From an uncultured Desulfobacca sp. (lineage in GTDB: Bacteria > Desulfobacterota > Desulfobaccia > Desulfobaccales > Desulfobaccaceae): a DNA stretch of 10,768 bases. Location of the stretch: positions 1-10,768 of the forward strand of contig CALGOE010000164.1 in NCBI GenBank assembly GCA_937958145.1, given 5' to 3'. This document shows positions 1-7,642 of this stretch, piece after piece (the stretch's first letter is position 1; each line of letters starts with the position of its first letter). The notes under the pieces were generated by a model that had not been told where the DNA came from, made no database searches, and saw only the letters and a program-made list of their open reading frames with translations. Position numbers and translations under genes: made by a program.

Positions 1-2559
1 GCCGACCTCACCTAGGGTTTGCACTTTTTGATCCAACAACGCCTCCCAGTCAGCGGCGGTTAGTTTAAAATCCTCGAATTTGAGGTGATCCGAACGGCTG
101 GATTTGAGGCCAATGATCCCGGCCCGGAGAGCTTGCCGGCCTGGCAGGCGGAGACATTTTTGCTGGACGGCAGCCAGATACCCCACCAATTGGAAATGCC
201 GGCGTTCCTCCAAGAGGGCCCTCTTGCTCAATATGTCCCCGGTTTTGTAGTCCCAGAGGATGACGCCGGCCGTGGGATGCCGGTCCAGACGATCAATGCG
301 CCCTTGGATCAGGGTGGGCCACCCCGGAAGGCGGAGACCGCCGAATTTCTGTTCCTGGGCCAGCCACCGCCACCCCTCCTGATAGCGGTCTTTCTCCAGG
401 GCCAACCAACGCCGCAGCAACCCGCCCTCGCCCTCCAACCACCGGGCGACCTCTGCCTGCCAATGAGGATCGTCTGCATGGGCGCCGGCCACCTCGGTCA
501 CGACCTCCTGCAGCAATTCCAGGGCCCGGTGATCATGCCAAGCACCGGTGTCGGCCACAACAGCCCCATACCGTTTGGTGAACAGGTAAACAATCTCATG
601 CACTATCTGGCCCCGCATCAGGGGGGTGAGCCCGCTTTCTTCCTCGGGCAGGGGCTCTATCTCCAATAAATCATTATAGAAAAACTGGCTGGGACACGCC
701 AGGGCCCGTTCCAGGGCCGTCAGCGAGATGTGCGCCGGCAACGGTAAGGTGAGACATTCCTCGGGAAGTGGGTCAGGCTGGGATTCCGGATGGCGGAAGG
801 CAGCCCGTACCGCCGGGGACCGGAGCCAGCCGGCATCCAGATGGCTGAGGGCGGCAAAGGTGACGTTCTCTTCTGCCACGGTGGCGGCAATCAGCGGGCT
901 GGCCAGCTGCTCTTCATCCTGCCAGACCAGGGGCCGGGTCAGAATCAATTGGGGCGCCGCAGCCTGCAGATAGCGATAGCTGATTTCAGCAAACTGGTGT
1001 TGGGAAATGTAGGTGCCGCCCCAGACCGCGGCCCGCTCCTGAACAGTCAACAAGGGCAGGTTTCGGGGCGGCGGCGGGAAAAGGCCCATGTCCAGTCCCA
1101 GGCAGAAAACGACGTCATAATCCAGACCCCGCAACTCCAAAAGGCCCTGGATCTGGATTCCCGCCTCGGACGTGCCGTCGCCGGGCAAATCCTGGCGCGC
1201 TGCCCCCCACTGCAACCATTCCAGCAATGCTGCCGCCGACCAGGGACGGTGGCCGCCGGCCACCGCCAAATCGTGCAGGAGGCCCTGGAGTCGCCGCCAG
1301 GCTTCCTCTTCAGCCCTGTCGGCCAGGACGGGAAAGGCCAAGAGGCTCCAGAGTCGGGTGAGGCAATCCTGCCACCGGGCAAGGGCTGCCGGTTCGGTGG
1401 GCAGGAGGTTCAAGGCCTGGTCGATCAGGGCCGCCAGATGCTCGCCGGTCTCCGGCCGGTCTGCCGTCGGCCCGGCCTTTTTAAGGGCCGGCCAACCGTA
1501 GCTGAGATTATGCTGCCGCCAGTTTCGGTCCCAGGAGAACACGGTCTTGTGCCAATCCCGCCAGGCGCCGTAATAAGGGGATTGCAGCCAGGCCATGAGG
1601 TCCTGGCGCTTTTCCCCTCCCAGAACAAATCGCAGCGGCAGCAGCGCCGCCTGAAAAAGGGCAGAGTCAGCCAGGGTGGGGCCCAGGGAAAAATTATAGC
1701 GCCCGCCGCCGGCGGTGACCGCCGGCCCCAGCAGCTCCCGCATGAGCCGCCGCCAGGCCGGCAGATAGTCTTCCAGATTGGCGGCGGTGACGGCCAGCCG
1801 GTGGAGTGGCATTTTCTGGGCCAAGTCCAGAAGCCGGGCCGCCACCCACTCCATTTCCTGGCGTTGGTCCGGCAGCGCCACCGCCTGTCGCTGAAGGTCA
1901 TGGTCCTGGCGGCCCCAGACATGGACTCGCAGCAGCAGTCGCTGTTGCGCCACCGCCTGCAGCCATTGCTCTTCCAGGGGGGCCAACGTCTCCAGCCCCA
2001 CCACCACGATATAATCAGGCAGTTTAAGCTTCCCCTCGTTCAAAGCCTTAAGGAGCATGAGAGGAATGTGGGCTCCGACGCCGATCCCTTGACCAGCCGC
2101 CTGGGCAGTGAAATTCTCAAAAACGGACTGCCGCCAGGCAATAAAGGGAGAGGCGAGTATGGTAGAGTCGGGGGGAGGGAGTTGATAGCGGTGGATCAGG
2201 TCAAAGGACTCGTCCAGGAGGATCGCCCAACTGAGCTCAGCCAGGGATTGGCCCTGAAAAGGCAAGGCTTCCAGGACCTTAAGCCACAGGACCAGGCGCT
2301 GCCAGAGGGTGGACGGTTGGCAGGGCAGCCAGGCCTGGTGCCAGAGCTGTTGCCACCAGCCACTGAGAGTGGTCAGAGCCAGGGGTTCCCAGGCCGCCCG
2401 GCCTTGGGAACGGGCTGCCAGACGCTGCCGCCGCCAGACCTGGTAGGCCAGCCGCAGGTGGGGGACCACCACCAGCCCGCCGGGCTCCAGGGTCAAGAGA
2501 AAATCCTGGAGCTCGGCGCTGGTAGCAAAGCCTCGCGTATGGATGCCTGGTGTTGCCAT
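1..2559 (-). CDS. Degenerate helicase/PD-(D/E)XK nuclease, probable DNA repair protein (3' end beyond window)
   Basis: The minus frame is open for 853 codons from ATG 2559 to the window edge; I read the translation through without a stop. It looks like the AddB/RecC-like family annotated as 'probable DNA repair protein' (TIGR03623 type), usually about 870 residues, so little should be missing. The N-terminus has the family-style LVVVPHLRLAYQVWRRQ stretch (about residues 28-44) with no Walker A GxxGKS, so the helicase part appears inactive. Residues 474-503 carry GLDYDVVFCLGLDMG followed by FPPPPRNLP, the usual helicase remnant motif. The nuclease domain follows: CPSQFFYNDLL (Cys622), RGQIVHE (His654), GRIDRLDR (Asp756) and WDYKTG (Asp770, Lys772), the expected catalytic set. 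The product is a cytosolic DNA-end processing or repair nuclease by family. It starts 42 bases after the M48 stop with no clear ribosome site, so it is probably translated from the upstream operon. The frame stays open upstream of the ATG, so the start is not certain. Confidence 0.88.
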   Translation of the reverse strand, partial: MATPGIHTRGFATSAELQDFLLTLEPGGLVVVPHLRLAYQVWRRQRLAARSQGRAAWEPLALTTLSGWWQQLWHQAWLPCQPSTLWQRLVLWLKVLEALPFQGQSLAELSWAILLDESFDLIHRYQLPPPDSTILASPFIAWRQSVFENFTAQAAGQGIGVGAHIPLMLLKALNEGKLKLPDYIVVVGLETLAPLEEQWLQAVAQQRLLLRVHVWGRQDHDLQRQAVALPDQRQEMEWVAARLLDLAQKMPLHRLAVTAANLEDYLPAWRRLMRELLGPAVTAGGGRYNFSLGPTLADSALFQAALLPLRFVLGGEKRQDLMAWLQSPYYGAWRDWHKTVFSWDRNWRQHNLSYGWPALKKAGPTADRPETGEHLAALIDQALNLLPTEPAALARWQDCLTRLWSLLAFPVLADRAEEEAWRRLQGLLHDLAVAGGHRPWSAAALLEWLQWGAARQDLPGDGTSEAGIQIQGLLELRGLDYDVVFCLGLDMGLFPPPPRNLPLLTVQERAAVWGGTYISQHQFAEISYRYLQAAAPQLILTRPLVWQDEEQLASPLIAATVAEENVTFAALSHLDAGWLRSPAVRAAFRHPESQPDPLPEECLTLPLPAHISLTALERALACPSQFFYNDLLEIEPLPEEESGLTPLMRGQIVHEIVYLFTKRYGAVVADTGAWHDHRALELLQEVVTEVAGAHADDPHWQAEVARWLEGEGGLLRRWLALEKDRYQEGWRWLAQEQKFGGLRLPGWPTLIQGRIDRLDRHPTAGVILWDYKTGDILSKRALLEERRHFQLVGYLAAVQQKCLRLPGRQALRAGIIGLKSSRSDHLKFEDFKLTAADWEALLDQKVQTLGEVG

Positions 2560-2600
2560 CGTGCTCAACGAGCGACGGTTGCCGCCAAGGAGATGAATCC

Positions 2601-3488
2601 CTAACGCCTCAGGACGGCCTGAAAGCGCTGCGTCCGCGCCGGCTCCATCTGGGTATTGGCCTCCTGGGCCACTACTTTTATATTATCCAACCGGTCGGTA
2701 ACCGTGGGATGGGTTCCCAGGATGCCGCCGCTGCCGCCTTTGGCGCTCATGGCGGTGAGGATGGCCGACATGGCCGCGGGGTTATAACCGGCCCCTTTGA
2801 GCATCTGCACGCCGGCCCGGTCGGCGTTTTCCTCGGCGGCCCGGCTGTAGCCGTTGACGATGACGGTCTTAAAGACATCGTCAATGGCTCCCTCAAACTG
2901 GGCCACCACCTGTCCCAGTGTGCCGCCATATTGTTTGGCGATCTCAGTACCGGCCGTGGTGGCAACTTCGGTCCAGCGGGCCTGGCTGATGGAGGCGATG
3001 CCATCCCGGTTGGCCACATGACCCACCTCATGGGCCAGCACTGCCGCCAACTGATCTTCATTGGCACAGGCCTGCAACATCCCCTTGGTAATCAGGATAA
3101 TACCGCCGGGACAGGCAAAGGAATTGGCCGCCGAGCTCTCCAAGACGGCGAAATGATAGCCTTTGGAAGGCCGAGAACCGCTGGCTTTTGCCGCCACGGT
3201 ATGCCCGACCTTGTTCACATAGGTTTGCAGGGCTTCGTCTTTGCTCAGAGGATAACGGGCAAGAATGCGGGCCGCCACCCCGCGCCCCAGATAATATTCT
3301 TCCGAAGGGGTGATCTCTCGTGCCGCGGCCACCGCCTTCTCGCCGGTCTTGGCGGCAATATCCACGGCCGGTTTGACGCTCTCGGGCACCCCCGGCAGCC
3401 CGGCCACGGTTGAGGCCACCGTCCCACAGCCACCACCGCAGGCCACTAACAACCCCAGCATCAACAAATAAGAGGCAACTTTTTTCAT
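2601..3488 (-). CDS. M48 family zinc metalloprotease, lipoprotein
   Basis: This is a 295-residue protein. The N-terminus MKKVASYLLMLGLLVAC is a lipoprotein signal peptide with lipobox LVAC and acylated Cys17. Glycine at +2 fits outer-membrane sorting, placing the enzyme in the periplasm at the outer membrane. Zinc site: HEVGH at residues 153-157 gives two His ligands and catalytic Glu154, and EENAD at 219-223 supplies Glu219 in the usual ExxAD arrangement. The motif GTHPTVTDRL near 258-267 is the common C-terminal M48 signature. Family members such as BepA and LoiP degrade misfolded outer-membrane proteins; that role here is inference. The start is secured by AAGGAGG six bases upstream and by an ATGA overlap with the SH3b gene stop, which indicates translational coupling. 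Unlike BepA, no TPR domain follows the protease, so it is closer to the short LoiP/YcaL-like type. Confidence 0.93.
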   Translation of the reverse strand: MKKVASYLLMLGLLVACGGGCGTVASTVAGLPGVPESVKPAVDIAAKTGEKAVAAAREITPSEEYYLGRGVAARILARYPLSKDEALQTYVNKVGHTVAAKASGSRPSKGYHFAVLESSAANSFACPGGIILITKGMLQACANEDQLAAVLAHEVGHVANRDGIASISQARWTEVATTAGTEIAKQYGGTLGQVVAQFEGAIDDVFKTVIVNGYSRAAEENADRAGVQMLKGAGYNPAAMSAILTAMSAKGGSGGILGTHPTVTDRLDNIKVVAQEANTQMEPARTQRFQAVLRR

Positions 3489-3982
3489 CTCAGGCCTCCT
3501 TCCTGCCGAAAAGCCTGGAGTGCTGCGGCATTGACGGTAAATTGTTCGATCTGGTCAACCAGATCATATCTGAGGCTTGGATTTTTTTGACGGAAATCAG
3601 CTTCCACCTCCGGCGTGAAGCCCTTGCCGGCCAGGGCCACTTCGTCGGTTTTGCTCTCTTTGACGACCTTGCCTTGCAACAGTCCGGAGAGGTCTACTTT
3701 TTTGCTGCCGGCAAAGGCCTGGGCCGGCAGCCAGCCCTGTTGGCCCTGGTATTCCACCTGGGACCAGGCGCCACTCTGCTGGATGATGGTCACTTCCGAG
3801 CCTTCGGGTACTGTTCCCAGGACCTCGCCGCTGAAACTTGGGGTCGCATAGAGCTGCTGTTTCCCGGTCACGGTCTTAAAGGTCTGGGCCGTACCGACGC
3901 TTGGCCCGGCAGCCAGGCTGAGCAGGAGCAGCACTATCAACAGTCGCCGCCATGGCCGCCATACCCTCTTTTCTCCATTCAT
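3485..3982 (-). CDS. Exported SH3b-domain protein
   Basis: This is a 165-residue protein. The frame also has start codons further upstream, but ATG 3982 is chosen because AAAGGAGG lies ten bases before it and the residues that follow form a signal peptide (basic MNGEKRVWRPWRR, then a leucine-rich core, likely cleavage after GTA at about residue 32). Residues 34-92 form a bacterial SH3 domain: LYATPSFSGEVLGTVPEGS, then GAWSQVEYQGQQGWLPAQAF, the usual strand pattern ending in GWL. The C-terminal 50 residues (around DEVALAGKGFTPEVEADF and YDLVDQIEQFTV) form a second conserved-looking segment whose function I do not know. SH3b domains commonly bind peptidoglycan or peptide ligands; the target here is unknown. 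The stop overlaps the M48 start as ATGA, so the two are likely made together and may cooperate in the periplasm. No lipobox is present, so it should be soluble after cleavage. Confidence 0.85.
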   Translation of the reverse strand: MNGEKRVWRPWRRLLIVLLLLSLAAGPSVGTAQTFKTVTGKQQLYATPSFSGEVLGTVPEGSEVTIIQQSGAWSQVEYQGQQGWLPAQAFAGSKKVDLSGLLQGKVVKESKTDEVALAGKGFTPEVEADFRQKNPSLRYDLVDQIEQFTVNAAALQAFRQEGGLR

Positions 3983-3992
3983 CCCTTGATTC

Positions 3993-4000
3993 CCTCCTTT
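3993..4000 (-). promoter_or_regulatory. Ribosome binding site of the SH3b gene
   Basis: AAAGGAGG on the minus strand sits ten bases before ATG 3982. It is the strongest ribosome site in this frame and decides the start against the longer reading that would begin near 4093 and would bury the signal peptide. Confidence 0.8.
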
Positions 4001-4025
4001 TGAACTGTTATCGGCATTTTTTATC

Positions 4026-4053
4026 TTTATCACCCTTCGGTCCCCGGGATCAA
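4026..4053 (-). promoter_or_regulatory. Candidate sigma-70 promoter for SH3b-M48-nuclease operon
   Basis: On the minus strand TTGATC (4053-4048) and GATAAA (4031-4026) are separated by 16 bases. Each box matches the consensus in four of six positions. The predicted start near 4019 gives a leader of roughly 37 bases before ATG 3982. It lies in the only intergenic gap upstream of the operon, which is its main support; the boxes alone are weak. Confidence 0.35.
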
Positions 4054-4109
4054 GGACAAGTTTACGCAAGCGCCAGCCACCACCCGGCATCACCCATGGT
4101 AGGGCCCGG

Positions 4110-4457
4110 TCATTCCTTCTTCACCCTACACCCCCGATACCGGATCTTGCCGTCCACTTCCAGAAAAGCCTCCTCCCCTTTGGTCCAGAAAGTGGTCCGG
4201 CCGTCAGTGTATTTGGCGCCGGAGGCGGCTGGAGCTGAAAGCAAGGTAAGAGTTTTCTCCGGTAAGATCAGAAGGATGCTGTCACCCTGCGGGAGAAATT
4301 CGACTATGAAAGAATATCCGTCGGTACAATGATAAATCAGCCGGTTAGCCTTGCCCTTCGTGGTTTCGGCTTGTTTGACCTCGGCGATACCGCTGCTGGT
4401 GGAGACCGTGAGCAAAGCAAAAATAATCATATTATTGAACCAGAGGAACCTTTGCAT
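4110..4457 (-). CDS. MliC/PliC-like periplasmic inhibitor of c-type lysozyme
   Basis: This is a 115-residue protein. The signal peptide spans residues 1-25, ending in GIA, and has no lipobox cysteine, so the product should be a free periplasmic protein (PliC-like) rather than a membrane-anchored MliC. The domain is recognisable from YHCTDGYSFIVEF (Cys44), a central LTLLSAP stretch, ASGAKYTDG (Ser79) and FWTKGEEAFLE (Lys93), ending at Cys110. In characterised MliC the Ser and Lys of these two loops insert into the lysozyme active site, and the two cysteines pair. Both loops and both cysteines are present. The family protects the wall from c-type lysozyme. AGGAG about nine bases upstream supports the start. 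It lies 148 bases after the cyclase stop and 127 bases before the SH3b start, so it may be its own unit. In the 147 bases upstream I see no convincing promoter or terminator. Confidence 0.87.
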   Translation of the reverse strand: MQRFLWFNNMIIFALLTVSTSSGIAEVKQAETTKGKANRLIYHCTDGYSFIVEFLPQGDSILLILPEKTLTLLSAPAASGAKYTDGRTTFWTKGEEAFLEVDGKIRYRGCRVKKE

Positions 4458-4604
4458 AAATCAAAACTCCTTTGGTTCTGAGAAAGCAAGAGGAAAATTC
4501 CGAGGATGCCGCAGATTTTTCCCAGAAACAAGGGACCCGGCGACTGGTCTGGGGCATCGTTGCCTATCCCGAAAAGACATTTTGGAAATACGACGATCAA
4601 AGTT

Positions 4605-6755
4605 TTATTTGCTTTCCGGCCTGAAGACCGCATCCCAGGATGGTGCCGGAGGATGAGCCTGATAGGCTTGACATCGCCTTAAAAAAGTCAGGGAGGGTCC
4701 GTGTTCCGGCCACACCTCTAGGGCCTGACGGAAAAAAATCTCGGCTCGGGCAAAGGCGGCCTGCCGATAATGGGCCAGCCCGGTTGTAAAGGCCGTTCTG
4801 GCAGCCTCCTGGACCGCAGTTAGTTCGCCCGTGAGGGCCAAGGGTTGAAAGACTGCCACCGGTTGTTCCCGGCCTTTGACGGCCACCCAATCCACTTCTA
4901 AAAACTCAATCGCTCCCTGGCACTCCTGCACCGTGGTGTCACTGGCCAATATTGCGGTCCCATAAAATTTATTCAGGCCTTCCAAGCGGGAGGCCAGGTT
5001 CACGGTGTCGCCGATGACGGTATAATCGAAGCGCTTCCGGGACCCCAGATTGCCCACCACGGCCTCGCCGGTATGGAGACCGATGCGGCAAGCCAGCGGC
5101 GGCCAACCCTGGTCGGCAAAGCGACGGTTGAGTTCTGCCAGGGCCGCTTGCTGACGGAGAGCAGTGCGGCAGGCCCGCAGGGCATGATCAGCCTGCGGCA
5201 GGGGCGCGCCCCAAAAAGCCATAATGGCATCCCCCTCAAACTTATCCACCGTCCCCTGTTCCGCCAGGATAATATCGGTCATGACTGAAAGGTATTCATT
5301 CAAGAGCAGCACCAGACGTTCGGGCGACAGACCTTCGGAAATGGTGGTGAAGCCGGCCAGGTCGGAAAAAAACAGGGTGAGATACCGCCGCTCGCCCCCC
5401 AGGCGCACCTTTTCAGGGTTCTCCAGGAGGTGCTGGAGGACCTCCTCGGACATGTAGCGGGAAAACATGGTCCGCAACGCCGCCTTCTGGCGACCGGTGG
5501 TGGCATAACTGAAGGCGGCGGTCAGGCCAAAGGCCAGCACAAAAGCCAGGCCTGGCAGGACCGGATCGAGCAGCCAACCCTGAAGAAACAATATGGCACA
5601 CAATCCCAAATGCAGGCCCAGACCGAAGAGGAAACCGGAGATGACCCAACCCAGCCGCGGCACCAGCAAAACGAGCACGGTCATGCCGGCGGTCAGGATC
5701 AGGGCCCAGAGCCAGAGGAATGGTGCAGGGAGCAAACGGAGAAAATCGCCTTGGAGCAGGTTGTCCAGAGCCGTGGCATGCAGTTCCACCCCGGGATAGA
5801 CCGGCGCCAGGGGCGACGGTTTCAGATCCATGAGACCGGGGGCCGTGGCCCCCACCAGGACCCATTTGCCCTGCAGTCGCTCCGGCGGATAAATGGGCTC
5901 GCGGCCATGTTGCAGGCGGATTTCGGACTGAATGACGTTGGCCGCACTCAATCGGACGTGCGAGCCGCTGGGCCCCCGAAATCGCAACAGCAACCGTCCC
6001 TGGCCATCAACGGGTATCCGCAGGTTGCCCCGGCGGAGAGAGCCCGGGACGGACTCCCAGGACTCTGGGGCAGGACGGCCTTGCAGGAATGCCGCCAGGG
6101 AGAGGCTGGGCAGCCAGCGGTCCTGAAACGGCACGAGCAAGGGCAATCGCCGGAAAGTGCCGTCCACATCAGGGGCGGAAGCCACGTTCCCCAGCCCTTG
6201 CGCGGCCTGCAGCAAGGGCGGGATGGGCGGCAGAATGGATCGGTAGACTTTTGGGCCGACCGGAAGGAGTCCGGTCACAGTGATGCTGCTTTTGGCAAGG
6301 ACGACCGTCAGATTCCCTTTATTTTCCGGAGGGTTGGGCGATAGGAAAAAGGGCAGGACCACATTGCCGGCCGCGGCCATGGCTTGGGCAAAACGTTGAT
6401 CATCTTCCGTGCCGTAGACCGATGGTTCTGTGAAGAGCAGGTCGAAGACAACGGCAACGGCGCCGCCCCGACGGCAGAAATCCAAAAGCGGCCCGTATAA
6501 CTCCCGGGGCCAGGGCCAGCCCACCCCTTGTTCCTGGAAAAAGTCCAGATCCGGTTGGTCAATGGTGATCAGGACAATATCGGGTGCGGCCGGTGCCGAT
6601 GGCAGGCGGAGGTGCAACTGATCCTGGGCCTTCAGGGTAAACGGCGTCAGGAGGCCGCTGACCTCAAAGGCGGCGGCCAGGGCCAGGCTGATACCTATGA
6701 GCGCCAGCGCCGCCAGCAACCGGGTGCGGGCAGTTTGGACGGGAATCCGGATCAT
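4605..6755 (-). CDS. CHASE2-domain class III adenylate cyclase
   Basis: This is a 716-residue membrane sensor-cyclase that would make cAMP from ATP. One N-terminal membrane helix (about 12-31) leads into a CHASE2 extracytoplasmic sensor (about 40-335, with DIVLITIDQPDLDFF and later GKWVLVGATAPGLMD). Three membrane helices follow at about 345-420, then a class III catalytic domain (about 455-630). Catalytic residues are present: metal-binding Asp465 (FSDLAGF) and Asp509 (KFEGDAIMAFWG), adenine-selecting Lys505 with Thr579 (DYTVIGD), and transition-state Asn586 and Arg590 (NLASRLEG). The Lys/Thr pair marks class IIIb, pointing to adenylate rather than guanylate cyclase. The C-terminal 70 residues are TPR-like (LAHYRQAAFARAEIFFRQAL), ending in a WDAVF tail. 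ATG 6755 is used; an in-frame GTG at 6773 would add six residues, and neither has a clear ribosome site. It follows the zinc-ribbon gene by 60 bases in the same direction. Confidence 0.93.
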   Translation of the reverse strand: MIRIPVQTARTRLLAALALIGISLALAAAFEVSGLLTPFTLKAQDQLHLRLPSAPAAPDIVLITIDQPDLDFFQEQGVGWPWPRELYGPLLDFCRRGGAVAVVFDLLFTEPSVYGTEDDQRFAQAMAAAGNVVLPFFLSPNPPENKGNLTVVLAKSSITVTGLLPVGPKVYRSILPPIPPLLQAAQGLGNVASAPDVDGTFRRLPLLVPFQDRWLPSLSLAAFLQGRPAPESWESVPGSLRRGNLRIPVDGQGRLLLRFRGPSGSHVRLSAANVIQSEIRLQHGREPIYPPERLQGKWVLVGATAPGLMDLKPSPLAPVYPGVELHATALDNLLQGDFLRLLPAPFLWLWALILTAGMTVLVLLVPRLGWVISGFLFGLGLHLGLCAILFLQGWLLDPVLPGLAFVLAFGLTAAFSYATTGRQKAALRTMFSRYMSEEVLQHLLENPEKVRLGGERRYLTLFFSDLAGFTTISEGLSPERLVLLLNEYLSVMTDIILAEQGTVDKFEGDAIMAFWGAPLPQADHALRACRTALRQQAALAELNRRFADQGWPPLACRIGLHTGEAVVGNLGSRKRFDYTVIGDTVNLASRLEGLNKFYGTAILASDTTVQECQGAIEFLEVDWVAVKGREQPVAVFQPLALTGELTAVQEAARTAFTTGLAHYRQAAFARAEIFFRQALEVWPEHGPSLTFLRRCQAYQAHPPAPSWDAVFRPESK

Positions 6756-6815
6756 GCCGGCGGGAAAGAGCACCTTACACGTGGAGAAACCGCTCCCGGT
6801 GAGGATTTACTCCGG

Positions 6816-7031
6816 CTAAAAAAGCATCTGCAGGAAGCGGTCATGAAACTGGCTGATCTCCTGATGACACTCGCCACAGAAAAACCGCACTTCTCCCAAG
6901 ATTTCGGAACGGTCGTTCACCGCCGTAAAGCTGCCGTCGTCGTTTTGCACGTAGGAGGTGGTGATGGTGACCTCTTCCGCCACTTCGTAAAAATCGGTGT
7001 CATTGCCACAATAAGGGCAGGAAATCCTCAT
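6816..7031 (-). CDS. Small zinc-ribbon protein
   Basis: This is a 71-residue cytosolic protein with two CxxC knuckles, CPYC at residues 5-8 and CGEC at 52-55, separated by a polar, strand-rich segment. The spacing fits a single zinc ribbon. No further domain is visible and I do not recognise a named family. The start ATG overlaps the stop of the TPR lipoprotein gene as ATGA, and a GGAG lies about a dozen bases upstream, so translation is probably coupled to it. The tail (EISQFHDRFLQMLF) is short and amphipathic. The position between a lipoprotein and a membrane cyclase suggests a shared transcript, but gives no direct clue to its job. It could be a nucleic-acid- or protein-binding adaptor; this is a guess. 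Confidence 0.75.
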   Translation of the reverse strand: MRISCPYCGNDTDFYEVAEEVTITTSYVQNDDGSFTAVNDRSEILGEVRFFCGECHQEISQFHDRFLQMLF

Positions 7032-7642
7032 CGCTGACTGGTGGTCTCCGCAAAATTCTTCTGGTATAATGGGTTGCCCGGGGCCAATTTCCGGGCTGTG
7101 TCAATCTCGATCTGGGCCCGCTTGCGGTGCCGCTCCGCCATCACTTTATTGCCCTTGGCCTCCTCCATTTTGGCCTGTTGTTGAAAAAGGCGAGCCAGAT
7201 AATAATGGGTCCGGGGATCCCGGGGATCGGATTCATTGGCTGATTGCAGGGCTTGCCGGGCCTTATGATATTTCTTGTTGTAATAATTGGTAATGCCCAG
7301 GTCCCTTTGGATCACCGCCTGGGACTGTTTATCACTCTGGGACAGGGCGGTTAACAGGACCTTTTCCAGGTTGTTTAGGGTCTGTTCATCCAAAATCGGG
7401 GCAATCTCCTCCTGCAACAGGCGGTTGCTGAGCTGGGTGGCTTCTTCCGGCCTGATGACATTGCGGCCGACGAGCTCCTGGAGGGTGGCCAGCTCGCTTT
7501 TCGCAAAGGTCTTTTCTGGTGTTTTCGGGGCTGGGACGGCAGCCTTCTGGACCGGCATCTCTTCCACCTCCACCACCTGCCGGCCGCCGCAGCCGGCGGA
7601 CAGGAATCCCAACAGGATGAGCGTCACGAGCAACAAAGGCAT
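7028..7642 (-). CDS. TPR-repeat lipoprotein
   Basis: This is a 204-residue protein. ATG 7642 is chosen over an in-frame GTG at 7690 because it directly begins a lipoprotein signal (MPLLLVTLILLGFLSAGC, acylated Cys18) and has a G-rich ribosome site six bases upstream. After a linker rich in Pro, Ala, Lys and Glu (about 20-48), a helical region follows (about 50-110). One clear and one or two weaker tetratricopeptide-like units come next (about 113-195), around LGITNYYNKKYHKARQALQ, HYYLARLFQQQ and RAQIEIDTARKLAPGNPLY. TPRs bind partner proteins; the partner here is unknown. The residue after Cys18 is Gly, so an outer-membrane location is plausible. The stop overlaps the start of the zinc-ribbon gene. 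It is the first gene after a strong promoter and probably heads the operon that includes the cyclase. Confidence 0.82.
   Translation of the reverse strand: MPLLLVTLILLGFLSAGCGGRQVVEVEEMPVQKAAVPAPKTPEKTFAKSELATLQELVGRNVIRPEEATQLSNRLLQEEIAPILDEQTLNNLEKVLLTALSQSDKQSQAVIQRDLGITNYYNKKYHKARQALQSANESDPRDPRTHYYLARLFQQQAKMEEAKGNKVMAERHRKRAQIEIDTARKLAPGNPLYQKNFAETTSQR

Noticed and set aside
790..2604. Long plus-strand reading frame (604 codons) and a second at 85-669
   Set aside because: Both lie opposite the nuclease gene, whose translation matches a known family throughout. The plus-strand products are low-complexity, rich in Gly, Gln and Pro, and show no domain. They are antisense by-products of high GC at third positions.
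4427..4633. Minus-strand 68-codon frame between the cyclase and the lysozyme inhibitor
   Set aside because: Overlaps both neighbours in another frame, has no clear ribosome site and resembles no family.
5430..6344. Plus-strand reading frame of 304 codons opposite the cyclase
   Set aside because: Antisense shadow of a well-defined CHASE2 cyclase; the product is Gln/Arg-rich without motifs.
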